Below are positions 1 through 8,603 of a DNA stretch of 64,000 nt, piece by piece. The translations under genes and the position numbers were made by a program. Source of the stretch: Flavobacteriales bacterium CG_4_9_14_3_um_filter_40_17 (GTDB lineage: Bacteria; Bacteroidota; Bacteroidia; Flavobacteriales; Flavobacteriaceae). Within the stretch, counting starts at the first letter, position 1. Every line of letters begins with the position of its first letter. The stretch spans positions 1-64,000 of the forward strand of contig PFUR01000014.1 of the NCBI GenBank assembly GCA_002790195.1. The letters are read 5' to 3'. A model generated the notes under the pieces. It was not told where the DNA came from, did not search any database, and saw only the letters and a list, made by a program, of their open reading frames with translations.

Positions 1-3
1 GTG

Positions 4-36
4 CAAATATAAAACCCTTTTCTATTGCTTTCCAAA
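4..36 (-). promoter_or_regulatory. Leftward promoter for an off-window gene (proximal)
   Basis: Read on the minus strand, TTTG (33-36) is followed 21 bases later by TATATTTG (4-11). This is a full match to the Bacteroidota housekeeping promoter, TTTG-N19/21-TAnnTTTG. Transcription would leave the window to the left, so the gene it serves is not visible. Confidence 0.5.
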
Positions 37-137
37 TCTTTTTTATACTTTTTTAAAGGTTTTTTTTAAAGGGCTGAAAGCCATCTAAAAGAACTCTATT
101 TCCCTGAAAAAAAACCTCTTTTTTAAAAATGGGACTG

Positions 138-168
138 CAAAGATACAATGAGAAATGAAATTGAGCAA
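138..168 (-). promoter_or_regulatory. Leftward promoter for an off-window gene (distal)
   Basis: On the minus strand, TTG (166-168) lies 20 bases before TATCTTTG (138-145), again the Bacteroidota consensus. Together with the site at 4-36 it gives two tandem leftward promoters about 130 bases apart. The rest of 1-330 is A/T-rich and shows no other gene. Confidence 0.45.
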
Positions 169-330
169 GTATCTTTATTTCTTTTTGAAGAAAAATTGTT
201 TTATGAGAACAAAATTTTGTTGTAAAAAATTAATTATCAGTTTTAACGAGGTTATTAAAGTTTATTATCTCTTAAGTTAAATCAACTTTATTCTTATTTA
301 CAATTATTAAAATGCCTTTCTATATTTTTC

Positions 331-555
331 ATGTTTTCAATTTTAGCTTTGATTATTATATTTGGCTATACCGCCTATTATATTGGCAAAACAATTGGAA
401 AAAAAACTCCCACGCCATCGATACTTAAAAAAATAAAAAAACATTTTTTTAAGTTACGGAAAAAGTTACGTTGGTGGGTAATACCAAAAAACATGGCTAA
501 GTCTTTGATTTTGTCCAAGAGTTGGGAAAAGGTGCGACATCAGTGCATTCATTAA
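331..555 (+). CDS. Small basic putative membrane protein, unrecognised
   Basis: This is a 74-residue reading frame that I do not recognise. Residues 3-18 are strongly hydrophobic (SILALIIIFGYTAYYI) and could form one membrane helix. The rest is very Lys/Arg-rich (KKIKKHFFKLRKKLR), as in small inner-membrane proteins that obey the positive-inside rule. It ends 7 bases before the end of the convergent purK gene. No clear promoter precedes it, and the last 25 residues look unstructured, so it may be a spurious or decayed frame. Confidence 0.3.
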   Translation: MFSILALIIIFGYTAYYIGKTIGKKTPTPSILKKIKKHFFKLRKKLRWWVIPKNMAKSLILSKSWEKVRHQCIH

Positions 556-562
556 ATAGCCT

Positions 563-1720
563 CTACTTCTTAGCAATCACCTGTATTGTTTTCTTGACTA
601 TTTCTGCCAATTTTCTCGCTTCGGCCAAATCGGAATGGACAATGGTAACATGGCCCATTTTTCGGAACGGACGAGTTTGTTTTTTGCCGTAAATATGCGG
701 TGTGACTCCGTCGATTTTTAATATTTTATCAATATTTTCATACACCACATTCCCTGAAAAACCTGCTTCGCCTACCAAATTGACCATAACTCCAGCGGCT
801 AAACTTTCCGTGGATCCCAATGGCAGGTTGAGCACCGCGCGCAGATGTTGCTCAAACTGGCTTGTATGGCTGGCTTCTATGCTGTAATGACCACTGTTGT
901 GCGGGCGCGGAGCAACTTCGTTGACCAAAATAACATCCTTGTGTGTCTGAAACAGTTCCACCGCCAACAAACCGATATTTCCAAAAGCTTCTGATACCTG
1001 AAGTGCAATTTTTTGTGCCTTTTCAGCTACTTGCGAAGAAATCCGAGCTGGACAAATTACATATTCCACCTGATTGGCATCGGGATGAAATTCCATTTCG
1101 ACCACCGGATAGGTTTTAACTTCCCCGGAAGCATTGCGCGCAACGATTACCGCCAACTCGTTTTTGAAAGGAACTAAGGTTTCGGCTATGCAAGCCGCAT
1201 CGTTCAAGCAGTCTAAATCGGAAAGCTGCCGAACCACCTTCACGCCGTTGCCATCGTAGCCGAACTGCGTACTTTTCCAAACAAAAGGAAAGATAATTTT
1301 ACCAGTTGAAATCGCATTTTTTAAATGGGAACTGCTTTCAAAAATTTCAAATGCTGTAGTCGGGATTTGATGGGTACTATAAAAAAGCTTTTGCAGGGCT
1401 TTATTCTGAATAATTTTCAAGACAGCCGGCTGCGGATAAACCAACACGCCTTCTTTTTCAAGCTTCTCAAGTGCTTCGATGTTGACGTGTTCGATTTCGA
1501 TGGTCAACACATCAGCTTGTTTGCCGAACTGATAAACTGTGTCAAAATCCATCAAATCGCCGACCGAAAAATGGTTGCATCCCACTTTGGCAGGTGCTTC
1601 GGGAGAGGGATCCAAGACGGCAGTTTGGATATCCCACTTTTGGGTTTCGTTCAACAACATTTTGCCCAACTGCCCGCCACCAAGTATGCCTAACCGAAAA
1701 CCGGAAGAAAAATAATCCAT
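563..1720 (-). CDS. purK: 5-(carboxyamino)imidazole ribonucleotide synthase
   Basis: PurK is an ATP-grasp enzyme of de novo purine synthesis. It carboxylates AIR with ATP and bicarbonate to give N5-CAIR in the cytoplasm. The 385 residues match the family length. The N-terminal glycine loop LGILGGGQLGKML (about 10-22), the ATP-grasp segment KSTQFGYDGNGV (about 150) and the metal/phosphate motif NEVAPRPHNSGHY (about 267-279) are all present. No purE is adjacent inside the window, although the two are often neighbours. A TATTTTTG -7 box lies just upstream (1739-1746). Confidence 0.95.
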   Translation of the reverse strand: MDYFSSGFRLGILGGGQLGKMLLNETQKWDIQTAVLDPSPEAPAKVGCNHFSVGDLMDFDTVYQFGKQADVLTIEIEHVNIEALEKLEKEGVLVYPQPAVLKIIQNKALQKLFYSTHQIPTTAFEIFESSSHLKNAISTGKIIFPFVWKSTQFGYDGNGVKVVRQLSDLDCLNDAACIAETLVPFKNELAVIVARNASGEVKTYPVVEMEFHPDANQVEYVICPARISSQVAEKAQKIALQVSEAFGNIGLLAVELFQTHKDVILVNEVAPRPHNSGHYSIEASHTSQFEQHLRAVLNLPLGSTESLAAGVMVNLVGEAGFSGNVVYENIDKILKIDGVTPHIYGKKQTRPFRKMGHVTIVHSDLAEARKLAEIVKKTIQVIAKK

Positions 1721-1738
1721 CTACTTTTTAATTTTATG

Positions 1739-1746
1739 CAAAAATA
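1739..1746 (-). promoter_or_regulatory. -7 box upstream of purK
   Basis: TATTTTTG on the minus strand matches TAnnTTTG and lies 19 bases before the purK start codon. No clear -33 TTTG is found at the right spacing, so the call rests on one box. Confidence 0.3.
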
Positions 1747-1823
1747 CCAAAGCAAACACAATAATCGGTATTCTTGATTGGGAAGCTTCAATCGAGATTC
1801 AATTTTGCGTTGCTAATATTTAT

Positions 1824-1831
1824 TATCTTTG
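1824..1831 (+). promoter_or_regulatory. -7 box for the lipoprotein gene at 1862
   Basis: TATCTTTG matches the Bacteroidota -7 consensus. A TTTG at 1804-1807 is only 16 bases upstream, short of the usual 19-21. The box overlaps a possible TTG start at 1829, which argues that translation really begins at the ATG at 1862. Confidence 0.3.
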
Positions 1832-1861
1832 TCCGTCACTTCAATTCAAAGCCTTCTATTT

Positions 1862-2380
1862 ATGCGTTTCTTATTGACTTTATTCTTACTTCTTTCCATC
1901 GCCTGCCAATCTGATAAAAAAAAATCTGCCACAAAAATTGCACAGGCAAAAAAGGATAGCATTTCTAAAATCACAACCACAAAAATAAATTTTCACAAAC
2001 CGCAACCACTCCCAAACTCGGTTGACATTATCAATGAATGGCGTGCATTGGACGAATATGACAAATACCTAAACACTTTTTTCGGCAAGAGCAAATGGGA
2101 AATAATGCATAATTACGACGTGGTGGTGGAAGCTACCAATACTTTTTTTGAGGGTGAAATTCCCAAAGCAGCCAAAGACAAAAAAATTATCAGCCGGATG
2201 CAGGTCATGCGGACATTTGTGATGAAACTGCAAGACGATTTGATTGATGCAGACATCTCAGATTCAGTGTTTAATCAAGATTTAAAGGAAATTCAAACGG
2301 CTCACAACGGCTTATATGTTCAATTGAATAAAATGAACCTTTTTCAGCCCAATCCCGAATTGTTAGATACTATTAATTAG
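1862..2380 (+). CDS. Putative lipoprotein of unknown function
   Basis: The ATG at 1862 is chosen because it opens a classic lipoprotein signal: MRFLLTLFLLLSIAC with the lipobox Cys at residue 15, followed by a charged linker rich in Lys/Ser/Thr. Upstream in-frame starts would fall inside a promoter box. The mature part (about 155 residues) is mostly charged and predicted helical, and I recognise no domain. It is the first of two co-oriented small genes; the next starts 52 bases on. The likely location is the periplasmic face of the inner or outer membrane. Confidence 0.65.
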   Translation: MRFLLTLFLLLSIACQSDKKKSATKIAQAKKDSISKITTTKINFHKPQPLPNSVDIINEWRALDEYDKYLNTFFGKSKWEIMHNYDVVVEATNTFFEGEIPKAAKDKKIISRMQVMRTFVMKLQDDLIDADISDSVFNQDLKEIQTAHNGLYVQLNKMNLFQPNPELLDTIN

Positions 2381-2432
2381 GTAATTGTCATTTGGCAAAA
2401 TTAGAATTTTAATCTGTTATAAATGTTTAGTT

Positions 2433-2924
2433 ATGAATTCAAAAACATTTTTCTTTGCATTACTTTTCGTTAGTTTTCAAGTTCTTTCGGCACAGGAAAG
2501 AGCACAAAGTCAAATTGAAATTGTTCTAAACGACTGGCACAAAGCTGCCGGGGAGGCAAATTTTGATGGCTATTTCAGGTTGATGACACCAGATGCGATT
2601 TTTATCGGTACAGATGCCACCGAATACTGGGAAGGAGAATCATTCAAAGCTTTTGCTAAACCTTACTTTGATCGTGGAAAAGCGTGGAATTTTACTCCGC
2701 TTGAAAGACATATTTATGTGAATGAAAACATGGCTTGGTTCGATGAGTTGTTGGAAACCCAAATGGGTATTTGCCGCGGTTCGGGCGTGTTGAAATTGGA
2801 AAACTACACTTGGAAAATAGTCCATTATGTACTTTCGATTGCCGTTCCGAACGACCATGTAACCGAATTGACGGCATTAAAAAAAGAATTTGACAGCAAA
2901 CTTATTAATAAACTTAAAAATTAA
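2433..2924 (+). CDS. Exported SnoaL/NTF2-like protein
   Basis: The start at 2433 gives a clean signal peptide, MNSKTFFFALLFVSFQVLSAQ, cut after the SAQ near residue 21. The mature chain has the small cone-shaped NTF2/SnoaL fold pattern: an N-terminal helix (IEIVLNDWHKAAGEANFDGY), a segment around MTPDAIFIGTDATE, then strands with VNENMAWFDELLET and a C-terminal WKIVHYVLS strand. This matches the DUF4440/SnoaL_3 group, whose members are often of unknown catalytic role. It is probably periplasmic. The substrate cannot be inferred. Confidence 0.75.
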   Translation: MNSKTFFFALLFVSFQVLSAQERAQSQIEIVLNDWHKAAGEANFDGYFRLMTPDAIFIGTDATEYWEGESFKAFAKPYFDRGKAWNFTPLERHIYVNENMAWFDELLETQMGICRGSGVLKLENYTWKIVHYVLSIAVPNDHVTELTALKKEFDSKLINKLKN

Positions 2925-2950
2925 AAACCCGGCTTTTGCAAACCGGGCTT
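2924..2950 (-). terminator. Terminator of clpB (convergent)
   Basis: CCCGG and CCGGG arms flank a 10-base loop, with a G-U pair and A-T pairs extending the stem. On the minus strand the stem is followed by GTTTTT, so it best terminates clpB. It may also end the opposing SnoaL-like gene. Confidence 0.7.
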
Positions 2951-2954
2951 CATC

Positions 2955-5558
2955 TTAAACTGCAATTTCGGGTTGATTTCTAAAAATCAATTCGTTGTTA
3001 AAAGAGTCCAGGAGTATCACGCTTTCTGTTCGTATGTTTCCGGAAAGGATTTCTTTGGAAAGTTTGTTGAGAATTTCCCGTTGCATCAATCGTTTTACAG
3101 GCCTGGCTCCATACTGCGGGTCAAAACCTTTTCCTGACAGCCAACTGACAGCTTCTTCGGTTGCATCCAACGTGATTTGTTGTTGCATCAGCATCTTGGC
3201 AACCATTTTGAGCTGTAATCGGACGATTTGCTTGATGTCTTTTTCCGTTAAAGGGGTGAACATGACAATTTCGTCTATACGATTGATGAACTCCGGTCGG
3301 ATGGTTTGCTTCAGCAGGTTCAACACTTCTATTTTTGCCACTTCGGCAGCGGTTTCTACTGCACCCTTAAAATTATCAAATTTCTCTTGAATTATTTGGC
3401 TTCCCATATTGGAAGTCATGATGATGATGGTGTTTTTAAAATCGGCCAACCGGCCTTTGTTGTCGGTCAACCGGCCTTCATCGAGTACTTGGAGTAAAAT
3501 ATTAAAAGTGTCGGGATGGGCTTTTTCGATTTCGTCAAGCAACACCACAGAATAGGGTTTCTTGCGAACCGCTTCGGTGAGTTGTCCGCCTTCGTCATAG
3601 CCTACATAGCCCGGAGGCGCACCCACCAATCGGCTGACAGCATGCCGTTCTTGATATTCGCTCATATCAATACGCGTGATGGCATTGTCGTCATCAAACA
3701 AATATTCGGCGAGGGCTTTTGCCAATTCGGTTTTTCCGACTCCTGTCGTTCCGAGAAACAAAAAAGTACCGATGGGCTTTTTAGCATCCTGCAATCCGGC
3801 ACGGCTTCGGCGAATGGCATCCGAAACCGCCACAATGGCTTCTTCTTGCCCCACTACCCGCTTGTGCAACTCGTCTTCGAGGTGAAGGAGTTTTTCACGA
3901 TCGCTTTGCAACATTTTGGTTACTGGGATTCCAGTCCACTTGGCGACAACTTCGGCTATGTCTTCTGCCGTTACTTCTTCTTTAATCAAAGAACTTCCAG
4001 ATTGATTTTCTGCCAATTGTGCTTCAAATTTATCTAACTGCACCTGCGCATCTTTGATTTTTCCGTATCGAAGTTCGGCTACTTTCCCGTAATCGCCGTC
4101 ACGCTCTGCACGCTCGGCTTCCAACTTGAAACGTTCAATTTCTTCTTTGAAAAGTTGAATCTTATCTACCACTTCTTTTTCACTTTGCCACTTGGCAAAA
4201 ACTTGATTTCGAGACTCTTTTAAGTTGGCTAAATCCAAATTGAGCACTTTTAGCTTGGCATCGTCTTTTTCTCTTTTGATGGCTTCAATTTCTATTTCGA
4301 GTTGCATGATTTTACGGTCAAGCACATCGAGTTCTTCCGGTTTGGAATTAATTTCCATCCGCAATTTGGAAGCTGCCTCATCCATCAAATCGATGGCTTT
4401 GTCGGGTAAAAACCGGTTGGTGATGTATCGGTTGGATAAGGAAACCGCTGCGATAATGGCTTCGTCTTTGATGCGGACTTTGTGGTGGGTTTCATATTTT
4501 TCTTTGATGCCTCTCAGGATAGAAATGGCACTTTCGGTATCGGGCTCTTCCACCATGATTTTTTGAAACCTACGCTCAAGTGCCTTGTCTTTTTCAAAAT
4601 ATTTTTGGTACTCATTGTTGGTAGTCGCACCGATAGCCCGGAGTTCACCGCGTGCCAAAGCTGGTTTGAGTATGTTGGCGGCATCCATCGCCCCTTCGCC
4701 GCCACCGGCTCCTACCAAGGTGTGTATCTCATCGATAAACAAAATCACGCTTCCATCGGAGTTGGTGACTTCTTTAATAACGGCTTTGAGGCGTTCCTCA
4801 AACTCACCTTTGTACTTGGCTCCGGCGATGAGTGCACCCATATCGAGTGAAAAAATAGTTTTGTTTTTCAAGTTTTCAGGTACATCTCCTTGTATAATAC
4901 GATGTGCCAAGCCTTCGGCTATGGCCGTTTTACCCACGCCCGGCTCACCAACCAAAATCGGATTGTTTTTGGTTCGGCGCGACAATATTTGCAACACACG
5001 CCGGATTTCTTCATCACGACCGATGACAGGGTCTAACTTGCCATCGTTGGCTAATTGATTGAGATTTTTTGCGTATTTATTCAGTGAATTATAGGTTTCT
5101 TCCGCGCTTGCGGTGGTTACGCGTTCGCCTTTTCGAAGTTGCGCAATCGCTTCTTTTAAATCCTTCTCGTTGATGCCTTGGTCTTTGAAAATTTGAGCAA
5201 TTTTACTTTTAGATTTGAGCAATGCCAAAAGTAGATGCTCTATAGAGACAAACTCATCATTCATTATTTTGGCTAAATTAGAAGCTTCAACAAGCGTTGA
5301 GGAAGTTTCTCTTGAAAGCATTTGCTGACCGCCCGAAACTTTGGCAAACCCTTTGAGTGTGGCATTGAGCAGTTGCTCGATAAGGCCGGTATTTACATTT
5401 AGTTTCTTAAACAGAAAAGGCAGTACGGATTGATCAATTAGTATGAGAGCCTTGAACAAATGTTCGTTTTCTATTTGTTGATGTTCCATTTCTTGCGCGA
5501 TTTGTTGCGCAGTCTGCAAGGCTTCTTGCGATTTTATGGTAAATTTATCTAAGTTCAT
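2955..5558 (-). CDS. clpB: ATP-dependent disaggregase ClpB
   Basis: ClpB is a hexameric AAA+ chaperone that threads aggregated protein through its pore, working with DnaK. About 867 residues is full family length. In order: the Clp N-domain repeats (about 1-145), AAA-1 with Walker [10 protein letters not shown] and Walker [10 protein letters not shown], a charged coiled-coil middle domain (about 405-525), and AAA-2 with [13 protein letters not shown] and [13 protein letters not shown], then the ClpB C-domain ending near the small AAA subdomain. The second Walker A has T where many ClpB proteins have P (GTTGVGKT), which is still within the consensus. ATG codons at 5564 and 5558 are both possible; 5558 gives the usual [12 protein letters not shown] opening. 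Confidence 0.97.
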   Translation of the reverse strand: MNLDKFTIKSQEALQTAQQIAQEMEHQQIENEHLFKALILIDQSVLPFLFKKLNVNTGLIEQLLNATLKGFAKVSGGQQMLSRETSSTLVEASNLAKIMNDEFVSIEHLLLALLKSKSKIAQIFKDQGINEKDLKEAIAQLRKGERVTTASAEETYNSLNKYAKNLNQLANDGKLDPVIGRDEEIRRVLQILSRRTKNNPILVGEPGVGKTAIAEGLAHRIIQGDVPENLKNKTIFSLDMGALIAGAKYKGEFEERLKAVIKEVTNSDGSVILFIDEIHTLVGAGGGEGAMDAANILKPALARGELRAIGATTNNEYQKYFEKDKALERRFQKIMVEEPDTESAISILRGIKEKYETHHKVRIKDEAIIAAVSLSNRYITNRFLPDKAIDLMDEAASKLRMEINSKPEELDVLDRKIMQLEIEIEAIKREKDDAKLKVLNLDLANLKESRNQVFAKWQSEKEVVDKIQLFKEEIERFKLEAERAERDGDYGKVAELRYGKIKDAQVQLDKFEAQLAENQSGSSLIKEEVTAEDIAEVVAKWTGIPVTKMLQSDREKLLHLEDELHKRVVGQEEAIVAVSDAIRRSRAGLQDAKKPIGTFLFLGTTGVGKTELAKALAEYLFDDDNAITRIDMSEYQERHAVSRLVGAPPGYVGYDEGGQLTEAVRKKPYSVVLLDEIEKAHPDTFNILLQVLDEGRLTDNKGRLADFKNTIIIMTSNMGSQIIQEKFDNFKGAVETAAEVAKIEVLNLLKQTIRPEFINRIDEIVMFTPLTEKDIKQIVRLQLKMVAKMLMQQQITLDATEEAVSWLSGKGFDPQYGARPVKRLMQREILNKLSKEILSGNIRTESVILLDSFNNELIFRNQPEIAV

Positions 5559-5733
5559 TTTCATTATATTTAGTAACTTTGCAGAAGACGATTCGCAAAG
5601 TTCGTTCCCAAATGAAATAGCAGACAGTTTGTCGTTTAAAAACCTGATTTATAAGCCAATTTGACATAAACAAAAGTCGAAAATCACTGAAAGAAAATAA
5701 GGTGTATATCGTCAAAACACTAAAACTAAAACA

Positions 5734-6147
5734 ATGGAACAAAGACCTCCATTTCCTCCTTTTACTGAAGCAACTGCCAAACAAAAAATACAAGCTGCCG
5801 AAGATGCGTGGAATTCCAAAAATCCGGAGAAAGTGAGTTTGGCTTATACGCCAGATACCGAATGGCGAAACCGGACGGAATTCATAAACGGACGTGAAGC
5901 CATCAGGCAATTTTTGACACGAAAATGGGAAATGGAATTGGATTATAAATTAAAAAAAGAATATTGGTCGCATCACGAAAACCGCATTGCAGTTAGGTTT
6001 GAATACGAATACAGAAACAAAAACAACCATTGGTTTCGGGCTTACGGGAATGAAAATTGGGAATTTGACGAAAACGGGTTGATGAAAAAAAGATACGCGA
6101 GCATCAACGATTTACCGATTCAAGAATCGGAAAGAAAATTTAAGTAA
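5734..6147 (+). CDS. DUF1348 / NTF2-like protein
   Basis: This 137-residue soluble protein matches the DUF1348 branch of the NTF2-like superfamily. Recognisable stretches are [20 protein letters not shown] near the N-terminus, [19 protein letters not shown] in the middle, and the strand pairs [11 protein letters not shown] and [16 protein letters not shown]. There is no signal peptide, so it is cytoplasmic. No reaction is established for the family. It lies 16 bases before ytxJ on the same strand, which suggests one transcript and perhaps a shared link to redox or electrophile stress. Confidence 0.8.
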   Translation: MEQRPPFPPFTEATAKQKIQAAEDAWNSKNPEKVSLAYTPDTEWRNRTEFINGREAIRQFLTRKWEMELDYKLKKEYWSHHENRIAVRFEYEYRNKNNHWFRAYGNENWEFDENGLMKKRYASINDLPIQESERKFK

Positions 6148-6163
6148 TTTACAAAAAAAAGCC

Positions 6164-6559
6164 ATGGGATTTTTAGAAAATTTTTTCGGAGGATCTAAAT
6201 CCAACTCGAATCAGGACGCAGTTTTGATTCCTTGGATTCAACTCACAGAAACACAACAATTGGATGAAATCGATCAATTGTCTGAAAATAAATCAGTCGT
6301 AATTTTCAAACACAGCACCCGTTGCGGTATCAGCCGGTCGGTATTGAGACGATTTGAGTCCGAATTCGACTCGGAAGTGGAAAACACTAAATACTATTTC
6401 TTAGACTTGCTGGCTTACAGAGACTTATCTAAAGAAATCGCCATCAGGTATCATGCCGTACACGAATCGCCACAACTCTTAATCATCCAAAAAGGGAAAG
6501 TAATTTACAACGTTTCGCACCATGATATCCAAATTTCGGGGCTTAAATCGGTGATTTAA
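6164..6559 (+). CDS. ytxJ: Bacillithiol-system redox protein YtxJ
   Basis: The 131 residues show the YtxJ (DUF2847) thioredoxin-like fold. The single redox cysteine is in the motif FKHSTRCGIS (Cys54), and YYFLDLLAYRDLS and HESPQLLIIQKGKV form the remaining thioredoxin-fold elements, including a cis-Pro loop (ESPQ). Members are predicted monothiol bacilliredoxins that act on bacillithiol mixed disulfides in the cytoplasm. The neighbour upstream is a DUF1348 protein only 16 bases away. The family assignment is firm. The biochemical role is inferred from bacillithiol systems in other bacteria. Confidence 0.85.
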   Translation: MGFLENFFGGSKSNSNQDAVLIPWIQLTETQQLDEIDQLSENKSVVIFKHSTRCGISRSVLRRFESEFDSEVENTKYYFLDLLAYRDLSKEIAIRYHAVHESPQLLIIQKGKVIYNVSHHDIQISGLKSVI

Positions 6560-6585
6560 GATTGGTATAAAATGTAAACCTTGCT

Positions 6586-8540
6586 TTAGGTTTTAATCAA
6601 AACAATTTTTTCATTTCCCTTTTTAACAATTTCGTAGAAATAGGATTTGATTCTATCGTAATTCTCAGTGCTATATTCAGATGTTTTAAAATAGTATTGT
6701 AAAATTAAGTTTAACTTATTGTCTTCCTTTACAACTTTATAAGATAATTCGAATAAGCTGTTTTTAATTTCATTTTCTTGTGGAATATAATCGATTTGAT
6801 AGCCTTCCGGGATTGTGATAATTGAATTGTAAACTCGTATAATCGGATAAGTCATATCTACCGGATAGGTTCGCGTATTTTGTTTTAGCGGATTCGATTC
6901 GAGAGGCTCTCGAAGGAATGGTGAGACATAAATTTTATCGTTTATTTTTTCAATAGCTGTTTTAATATTGTACTTCAGCACATAGGGTTCGGTAATTTTT
7001 TCAGCGTTAGATACCGAGATAGAAGCCTCATCGATTGTATAGCCTTCTTCATTGATGAATTCCTTGATTTTATCTGTATTTTCCCCAATTTCATTTCGAA
7101 TGTTGAGTGCATCATATTCTGTATATGATTTCACTATTTTAGACTCAACAACATCATCTTTGATTTCAACTAAAATATTTGATTGTGCCTTTGATGGAAT
7201 CAAACTTTTCAGTTGCATCCATTGCGGCTCTCGGTTTTTAACAATTAGTCCCTTGTCATTTATTGCTTTGGCAGGGATTCTATCGTTTGCACAATTTATT
7301 TCAGTTGCATCTGTGAGGACTATCTTTCCGTCTATATCTGCCAAAACAACCACATAGTTAAAAAAATGATTGTACGGATAGTCGTATTTTATTTTCCCGT
7401 GGTTACGTGTACTCAAAATAACAGGGTTTGCATCGATTCCGGAACTTCTCAGTAATCCTGTCAAAAAAAGATTAATATCGGCAGTGTTGCCTATTTTGTC
7501 TTTTACAAAATCGTTTGGGTTTTTTGTTGCATATTTAACACTATCCTCATTCCACTTAAAATTTTCTTTCACGTAATTGACTATGTAGTTAAATTTTTTG
7601 GGGTTGGTCATTTGTGAGAGCTCCACCTGATTGAGTAATTTTTTTTCCAGTTTTTGGCTTTTATCTATGTATTTTCCAAAATCTGAATGGCTAATCAATC
7701 CCTTCAACATACTCGGCCAAGTGGTGAGAATTTTCTCTACATTTCCGTTGAGGTGGTTGACTTGAGACAATTGAAAATCTAATTTGATGATATAGTCTTG
7801 GCGCGTTGTGATAAACTCTTCATCTTTCAATGCGGGTAAATCCTTCATGCCATAAATATGAATCATGTCACGGAAACTAACATGACCAAATCTACGGTCA
7901 AATCCTTTGTCTTCATAAGATTCCAAAACATCAAACTTGTTGGCACCTTGCAACAACCATGAATAGGAATAAAAAGGAATTATTTTTACTTTGTATTGAC
8001 TGAAAACGACCGGAATTTTCCATTGAAATTCCCAGTCTCTGAGGTTAAATACATATTGAGAAATCAATCTATATTTGATTTCTATGATTGAGCCTACTCT
8101 CACATCCGGCATGGCAATTTTCTTAAGTATCCACGATTCATTGATTTTTTCATCATGTGCATCAGAGAGTTTTACCGCAGTTTTATCTAATTTTCCATCA
8201 ACCGGATTGTAGGTGTAACCTTCAAAATCATATATTTTTTCATAAATATTGCCTTCACGATAGTAGGGAATTTCAAATTCGGCGTATTTCAGTCCCGCTT
8301 CCGAAAGAATTTTGATTCGAGTGCTTCGCTCGTACACAACTTCAAATCCGTTTTTTCTGTTGATGCAAATAAAGATTCGCCCATGTCAAATAAAACAACT
8401 GCTTCGGCCGATGAATCCTTGGTGTATTGAGTTAAGTTTACCTCTGCATTTCCTAATTTCCCGAATTCCTTTGAAAATTCTTGCCCTTTGGATGATAACG
8501 AGATTACTAAAATAAAATAGAGGATTAGTTTTGATTTCAT
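6586..8540 (-). pseudogene. DUF3857/transglutaminase-like protein, frameshifted near the N-terminus
   Basis: Two overlapping frames make one gene. The first, from the ATG at 8540, starts with a signal peptide (MKSKLILYFILVISLSSKGQ) and runs to about residue 63 (ESLFASTE). The second, down to 6586, begins NGFEVVYERSTRIKI and holds the DUF3857 domain, a transglutaminase-like core (DFVKDKIGNTADINLFLTGL, then LTDATEINC) and the DUF3858-type C-terminus. Adding one A to the coding-strand run of six A (plus-strand T run 8351-8356) restores a continuous reading of about 650 residues (TEKNGFEVVYER). The transglutaminase Cys position reads as T (GNTADIN), so the core may be non-catalytic even when intact, as in many family members. 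It is likely periplasmic. The break could be a true mutation, slippage, or a base-call error. Confidence 0.75.
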
Positions 8541-8603
8541 GTCTGTATTGTTATTGATATTATTAGACTTAATAATTGCCAAAATTATCACCATACACAA
8601 TCT

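Noticed and set aside
2640-2877. Two short minus-strand frames inside the SnoaL-like gene
   Set aside because: They overlap each other and the conserved plus-strand domain and have no start context.
3516-4037. Plus-strand frame of 173 codons opposite clpB
   Set aside because: It is an antisense shadow of a fully conserved ClpB coding region with no signal of its own.
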